From Balanoglossus misakiensis (lineage: Eukaryota > Hemichordata), in NCBI GenBank assembly GCA_040954595.2, contig CM082588.2:1302001-1366000 (forward strand): 64,000 bases of DNA. Reading direction: 5' to 3'. Each line of letters begins with the position of its first letter. Position 1 is the stretch's first letter. The position numbers were made by a program, and so were the translations under genes. Under the pieces are notes generated by a model. It was not told the DNA's origin, did no database searches, and saw only the letters and a program-made list of their open reading frames with translations. Below are positions 59,701 through 64,000 of this stretch, in pieces.

Positions 59701-61834
59701 GCTCGTGAGTGTTTTCGGAATCGCCAAGAAGTTTGTTTTTATGCACCGATGAGTTTGCTTGATCCCTGGTTCGTCTGAGTCTCCAGCCAGCGGCGTCGCG
59801 TTGTTCCCCCCCAAAGTAGGTTGTCGCAAAGCACGTGGATGCGTGCGGGCCGAACGCTCCAAAGTGACACATGCGAGCAAGTAGGGACCACCCAGACTTG
59901 CTGAGCTAGGCCTCTGACCACAGCACCCAACAAAGAGGGCTGAAAACACACACTGCTAAATCACAGGTCTTGTTTATGGGAGAAAGTTAACTTTGCGTTT
60001 GGCCTGAGTGCCCCCGAACAAAGGCAGGTATCCCAGGTATTTGCTTAGTCTAATTGTATCAGTTAATGGGCCATCGAGCCCCCTTTCAAAAGATGCATCA
60101 TATTTTATTGTGTATCCCTAATGTACCTGTGCCACCTATGGAGGTGATACTATTGTTCAACTCCATTTGATGTTTTTGCAGCCCGCATTGGCCACACTCG
60201 TGTTTTTTATACACAAGAACATCACGTCAGACGATTGCCAAATAATGGCCTGGGTCCTCTGGAAACAATGCCTTCTCTTTGTCCCGGAGTTGTTGGACAT
60301 ATTTGGTGGTACTTGCGCGGTCTAAGTGTACATAGCCGCTTAAGAGACACATCTGAGAAAAGAGGTGGCTGGGTGTTTGTCTGTCCGGTCCATTGAGAGT
60401 CTACAGCCGTTATTTCGCCTGGCTTGGTCAGTGTTTGTTTTCACTGGCTGTTTAACTTTTGATTTGGTCTAAGCTGAGAGTTTAAAGCCATCTTACTCTC
60501 AGATGTTTGCTTAGGTCTTGGCTTCTGAAAGCAATGAATGGTAGAGAGTGTGTTTTGGGACCGTGGAAAGAGCAGTCTCGATGCGATGGTTAAAAATAAT
60601 GTAGACAGTGACATACATGTAGGTTGGTATGTTCAACCCTGGTCAGTCTTAAAATCATCACAGTTCAGACTCATCATACATGCGTCTGTATTTTCTGTTA
60701 AAAATGATGTGATGAACATATCAAAAATTGTTGTTTTGTGTGTCTTGATTCAACAGTAATTCACTACTGCATTATAGAATTCTACTTGTTAGAATAACTT
60801 CATCAATGGCATACTTTCTGGTCGATATCTCGTGGTATCGTATAACTCTGCCAATCTACAGTGACTGACAGACTCGTCTGAAAGTATATCAAACAAATGA
60901 TGAAAGTGTTTGTGTGTAATTTACAAACTCTCCCCCTTCTCTCCTGCTTTTGCTGCAAGGGGAAGCAATCTACATCAGATCGGGTCTCAGGTCCAAGCTG
61001 TTGATTTGATATCAGAGCCCGATTTGCCCCATAGCATTGACATTGTGAAGTAACCCACATCCTGTTGGTGGAGAGCTGCTTGAAGTCTTATTCAGGAAAT
61101 TCTCCCCAAGAGCACTTTGCATGATTGACTGGTTGTAGCCCTTTCACCAAGCTTTACTGCCTCTACATGTAACTTCATCCCTGAAAAGTAGTTTTCTCGT
61201 CCGGACAAAATTTCGTTTGCACTTCACTACAAGTATTCCAAGGCCTCTTTTTCCCCACTTGTGATCATAACCTAGGATTGCCTACTCCTTGGAAATCTTG
61301 GAATTATAAAACGGTCGTAGAAAGTCCTTAAAATGTCCTGGAAAAATGAAGTGGACTCTTGAAAAATCCCGGAAAATTGCTTCGACTCACCATGCTACTA
61401 TGAAATGTCAATTAAGATGAACAATTCCTGGCATTGATGTTGACAGCCTGTTTCTGATGAGTTCACTGATAACATGGATAAAAGATCCTTTATCAAGTTT
61501 AGATGCTAACAAACCATTTTTTGTTGTTGCTTTGTTGACAGGAAGATCCTATGGCCATCAATGAAATACGAGATGATTTGAAAGCAGAGTGTGGCAAATT
61601 CGGAGAGGTTAAGAAAGTCATTATTTTCGATGTAAGTATTTCTTCTGAATTGCACACATTGGTAAAGATATTTGTTATTTCATATGACCATTGGACTTTT
61701 TCCATTCGCGATACGATGTACACTGACCCTTTTGGCTTTGACCTTACCAAACAGCGGCACCCAGATGGAGTGGCATCAGTCAAGTTCAAAGAGGCAGAAG
61801 AAGCAGACAGTTGTATTGCTGCATTGAATGGAAG
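44714..61834 (+). CDS. HTATSF1: HIV Tat-specific factor 1 homologue (Tat-SF1), N-terminal part
   Basis: Seven exons, 44714-44866, 44966-45167, 45273-45475, 45635-45792, 45948-46053, 61542-61631, 61755-61834, give 330 codons plus two bases; phases close. It is a U2 snRNP-associated splicing and elongation cofactor (yeast Cus2 relative). Order: acidic N-terminus, [13 protein letters not shown] and [12 protein letters not shown] motifs, Ser/Thr/Ala-rich linker, RRM1 from [11 protein letters not shown] to VHVELAKF with [10 protein letters not shown], a ten-lysine run, [10 protein letters not shown], then the UHM-type RRM2 ([47 protein letters not shown]). The next exon, with the GRWFGGR motif and the acidic tail, is not found before 64000, so the gene is cut by the window edge. 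The 15.5-kb intron 46054-61541 splits the UHM. Confidence 0.95.
46138..46233 (+). mobile_element. 96-bp element with perfect 15-bp terminal inverted repeats
   Basis: It starts TTGTTGAGGGCAGCA and ends TGCTGCCCTCAACAA, exact reverse complements. It is noncoding and lies 85 bp past the exon 5 donor of HTATSF1. A second copy was not found in this window, so the class is open. Confidence 0.65.
48867..48922 (+). repeat. (ATCC)n microsatellite
   Basis: About 14 uninterrupted CCAT units in HTATSF1 intron 5. The derived IHPSIHPS and DGWMDGWM frames are artefacts. Confidence 0.97.
49986..50060 (-). mobile_element. Family B inverted-repeat element, truncated reverse copy
   Basis: On the minus strand it reads CATTGTTTTCTATGGTAAGG and then GACCTCTAAAGAGGGAACTG followed by GGGGTGA, matching the 54857-54945 and 10066-10155 copies. 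The left terminal repeat is weak. Confidence 0.65.
50933..51015 (+). repeat. Fold-back with ACCTGTCTATA / TATAGACAGGT ends
   Basis: ACCTGTCTATAGTGGCC at about 50941 is echoed inversely by TATAGACAGGTGGCC and TCATAGACAGGT near 50989-51013. It looks like a short dispersed repeat, and similar sequences are common in marine invertebrate genomes as I recall. Confidence 0.5.
52186..52220 (+). repeat. (ATCC)n microsatellite
   Basis: About nine CCAT units in HTATSF1 intron 5, preceded by TCTG and CCAT-rich sequence. Confidence 0.95.
54857..54945 (+). mobile_element. Family B inverted-repeat element, complete copy
   Basis: 89 bp starting AACCCTTTCACC and ending GGTGAAAGGGTT, exact reverse complements. 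The interior includes ATGGTTCAGTCCAAACTCAT and GGACCTCTAAAGAGGGAACT. It is flanked by TTAA-like sequence on the left. Too small to code; a very short MITE. Confidence 0.8.
55860..56038 (+). repeat. Long polypyrimidine tract (TCTG, CT and TCTCC repeats)
   Basis: Strand-asymmetric CT-rich sequence with (TCTG)n, (CT)n at about 55955-55980 and (CTCTC)n afterwards. Frames through it produce SLSLSL artefacts. Mirror-repeat character could permit triplex (H-DNA) formation. Confidence 0.9.
56466..56790 (+). repeat. CA- and CATA-rich simple sequence
   Basis: Interrupted (CA)n stretches, with (CATA)n at 56692-56730 and ACATGTACATG blocks. No gene is present. Confidence 0.85.
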
Positions 61835-64000
61835 GTGAGTTTCACATTCCAGATGCTAATAACATGACTGTGATAGTCCATGGTATGGCCATAGTCCCTC
61901 TAAATAGATGAAATGTGTACTGATATAACAAGGAATAGTGAGCAAACCAATGGTTTTTAGATTGTTGTAAAAATCATGATGGATTCTACCAAAGTAGTTC
62001 TCAAAAAAAATTGTCCGGTAAAATGCTCTCCTCTTCTGCAACTCAAGTTGATAGAAGAAGTATTTTGTGAACGACAGTCTCCTCATGTAAAACCATAGGA
62101 GGAGTTGATACAGTTCAGAGAAGTTCTGGAATTTTACTCTGCCCGGGAACTACTCTTGGAAAATCCCAGAAAACTGACCTGGTGACTGTCTGTTGCCTTC
62201 GATTACGCGAAATTCTAAGTGTCATCAATGTTTAAACGCTAGCAGAACATAAGATCGATGGCATTCTATCACAGCGATGAAGTTTACCGTCAAGCATGAC
62301 TTCGTGTTAAGTTTAGACTGGCAAATCAAACACCACAAGTTACAAATTAAATTCCGGTCAATTTATTTGTTTTTATTTCCAAGGAATCCGTCACAGGTAT
62401 TTCAGTGTCATTCGTAAATTGACTTGTATCGAATTTTGTCCAAGCATAACAGGAGGGAATGTTTCACTGCTGTTAACCCCTCCTTCATTTATGGTCCAAT
62501 CCATGTTAGAATACGTGATAAAGTTGGCCATACCAACATTATTGGGAATTTAGGGGTGGTCTGAAAGCCTAATTAAACAACAGCTGCCAGATATTTATTT
62601 TCCATTCCGTGACTTTAGAATCGAGCTATGGCAGGAATCAAAAAGCTCTAACAGGAAAAATGGAGTAGGGATATTTAAAACTTTCCGACCTCCGTAAGAA
62701 AAATATTTATACTGCTGGTCAGCTTTGAGAGTTGGAATGATGGAAATGTTGCCGCTGAGAATTTTGTCTCAGGGTAAATTTCAGTGAGTCATACATCATA
62801 CATCTGGCTGATTACCGTAAATGATTTTTTCGCAATTCACAATACATGTAGTTATCCAGTACCAACGCTCGAAAGAATCTTGCTGATGCGACCTCTGAAC
62901 TTTTACCCCACTCTCCCCTCACTGCTGCTTCATTTAGTTGACAATGCGCCTGCGTTAATACACAAAGTCATACAGAATGACATCGCCAATGCCTACAACA
63001 CTCACTCAAGTTTTGAAAGAAAGACATCCAAACACAACCAAGTCACTTGGCTTGCATCAAGGATGAAACTTAGTGTTATCACCACCCACTTCAGTGAAAA
63101 TCTCAAAGATGCTTTTCTGTAGTGCTGATAATTGTCAAAGTCATTTTGGGTCACCTGTATGGGATGCATGTGAGATATGTCAATGATTATTGCCTGGTAT
63201 GGAAGTTTTGCCAGGCATCTCCCCAAGTTATTTGAATTTCTCAGCTCTGTTGATTATCATCATTCCCGCCTCCCTTCCATGCATGATAACAATGTCAGAT
63301 GAAGTGGGCATCTATAAAAGACGTGAGTTGGTGCTTTCTGGTTTAGTTGTTGTGTGGCTGCTGGCTTTTACAGCGTGGTCCTTTCTTAGTTCCGGGTTTT
63401 AGAGGAATTTATGAGGGAGAACTTCTCCAGGCACTTTGGAAATGCAGAGGTTGGTCCATGCCCCATCCCACCATCCCATGTAGCGTGTCCATTGCAACAT
63501 GTGCTAGTAGTAGCCACTGGCTGTATTCGCGGGGAGTGCTTTGCAAACTGTTGTGAAAATACAGAGACCATACACGCCCACATACCACTCCGGATATTGT
63601 GTGTCCAGCAGTACGTTGAGACGTGGTCTGACAGTCACTTTGTTAGAAGGATTTTCTGTGGCATAGAAGGAGAACATCACAATCCAGTTCGATGTTTTAG
63701 AGAAGCCTGTTCATTGTGGATCGCGTGATCTCTTTCAAGAGAAGAAGGCAGCACTATTCAAATTTACACTGGACCTGTTCGGCGTATCACCCATACCAAC
63801 AAGAAAGGCACCTAAATATAAAACACTCTGTGTCAACATCAGGTTATTACACTCTGAAGTAGTAACAGGAGAACGGTTTTAGTGTAGGAGGATGTCCATA
63901 CCACCAACATGTCCCCGAAAAGTTATGTCTGAACTGCTTTTGTTTTCTTATTTTTTTTTTAACACAATTTCACAAACATGCACGCACGCACACACACACG
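61835..64000 (+). other. HTATSF1 intron 7 (incomplete)
   Basis: It opens with the GTGAGT donor after exon 7. I looked for the expected continuation of RRM2 (a WFGGR-type segment) and did not see it. Frames at 62784-63122 and 63411-63728 have no recognisable domain. The window ends in a (CA)n tract. Confidence 0.6.

Larger units (their letters stand above)
46054..61541 (+). other. 15.5-kb intron 5 of HTATSF1
   Basis: No exon with recognisable similarity was found on either strand. It contains an inverted-repeat element (46138-46233), family B copies (49986-50060, 54857-54945), tetranucleotide and dinucleotide repeats, a fold-back near 50933-51015, related AGTCCTTGAAAATCC-type segments (47940-48055 and 61280-61385), and a locally CpG-richer patch at 59740-59945. 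The open frames are short and compositionally simple. Confidence 0.8.

Noticed and set aside
59740-59945. CpG-richer patch with overlapping frames, possible exon or small RNA gene
   Set aside because: No conserved protein, no tRNA-like box A/B pair and no splice frame found; left as intron.
63411-63728. 105-aa cysteine-containing plus-strand frame
   Set aside because: The sequence looks random, with no signal peptide or known cysteine spacing; it sits in the incomplete HTATSF1 intron.

Overview
This window is eukaryotic genomic DNA from an animal. Genes are split by GT-AG introns, promoters are CpG-containing, introns are AT-rich, and simple repeats and short inverted-repeat elements are frequent. 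Protein similarity to vertebrate orthologues is high, introns are mostly short (100-800 bp), and four of the genes have human orthologues that I recall as lying on 6q. This suggests an invertebrate deuterostome or another slowly evolving marine invertebrate. I cannot fix the species from sequence alone.

Layout, left to right. (1) 91-838, minus: first two coding exons of a SCAF8/SCAF4-type RNA polymerase II CTD-binding factor, running off the left edge. (2) 1690-3419, plus: MANEA, Golgi endo-alpha-1,2-mannosidase, three coding exons, divergent from SCAF8. (3) 3950-7764, minus: RARS2, mitochondrial arginyl-tRNA synthetase, 15 coding exons, 579 aa, complete. (4) 8113-17090, plus: a large type I membrane protein of the alpha2delta/CACHD1 superfamily whose ectodomain is a tandem triplication of one VWA_N-VWA-Cache module; a second terminal exon at 18770-18854 gives a different cytoplasmic tail. 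(5) 20858-21070, plus: a possible small secreted peptide. (6) 24237-31869, minus: XPO4 (exportin-4), 23 coding exons, 1149 aa, complete, with one AT-AC (U12-type) and one GC-AG intron. (7) 32520-34223 and 34981-36684, minus: two tandem acyl-CoA synthetases with intronless coding regions, plus the collapsed remains of a third copy near 37362-37675. (8) 37972-41022, plus: GOPC, 8 exons, 480 aa. (9) 44714-61834, plus: HTATSF1 (Tat-SF1), seven coding exons with a 15.5-kb intron, cut by the right edge.

The genes form no operon or pathway. They are mainly housekeeping genes (translation, nuclear export, splicing, Golgi trafficking and glycan trimming) arranged with two close divergent promoters (SCAF8/MANEA and RARS2/VWA-Cache gene). 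Every exon chain given here was joined by hand, and reading phase was checked across all junctions. The RARS2, XPO4, MANEA and GOPC totals come out close to the human protein lengths as I remember them.

The most novel items are the triplicated VWA/Cache receptor with decayed metal-binding motifs and two alternative tails, the patchy divergence between the acyl-CoA synthetase twins, and two families of small nonautonomous inverted-repeat elements.
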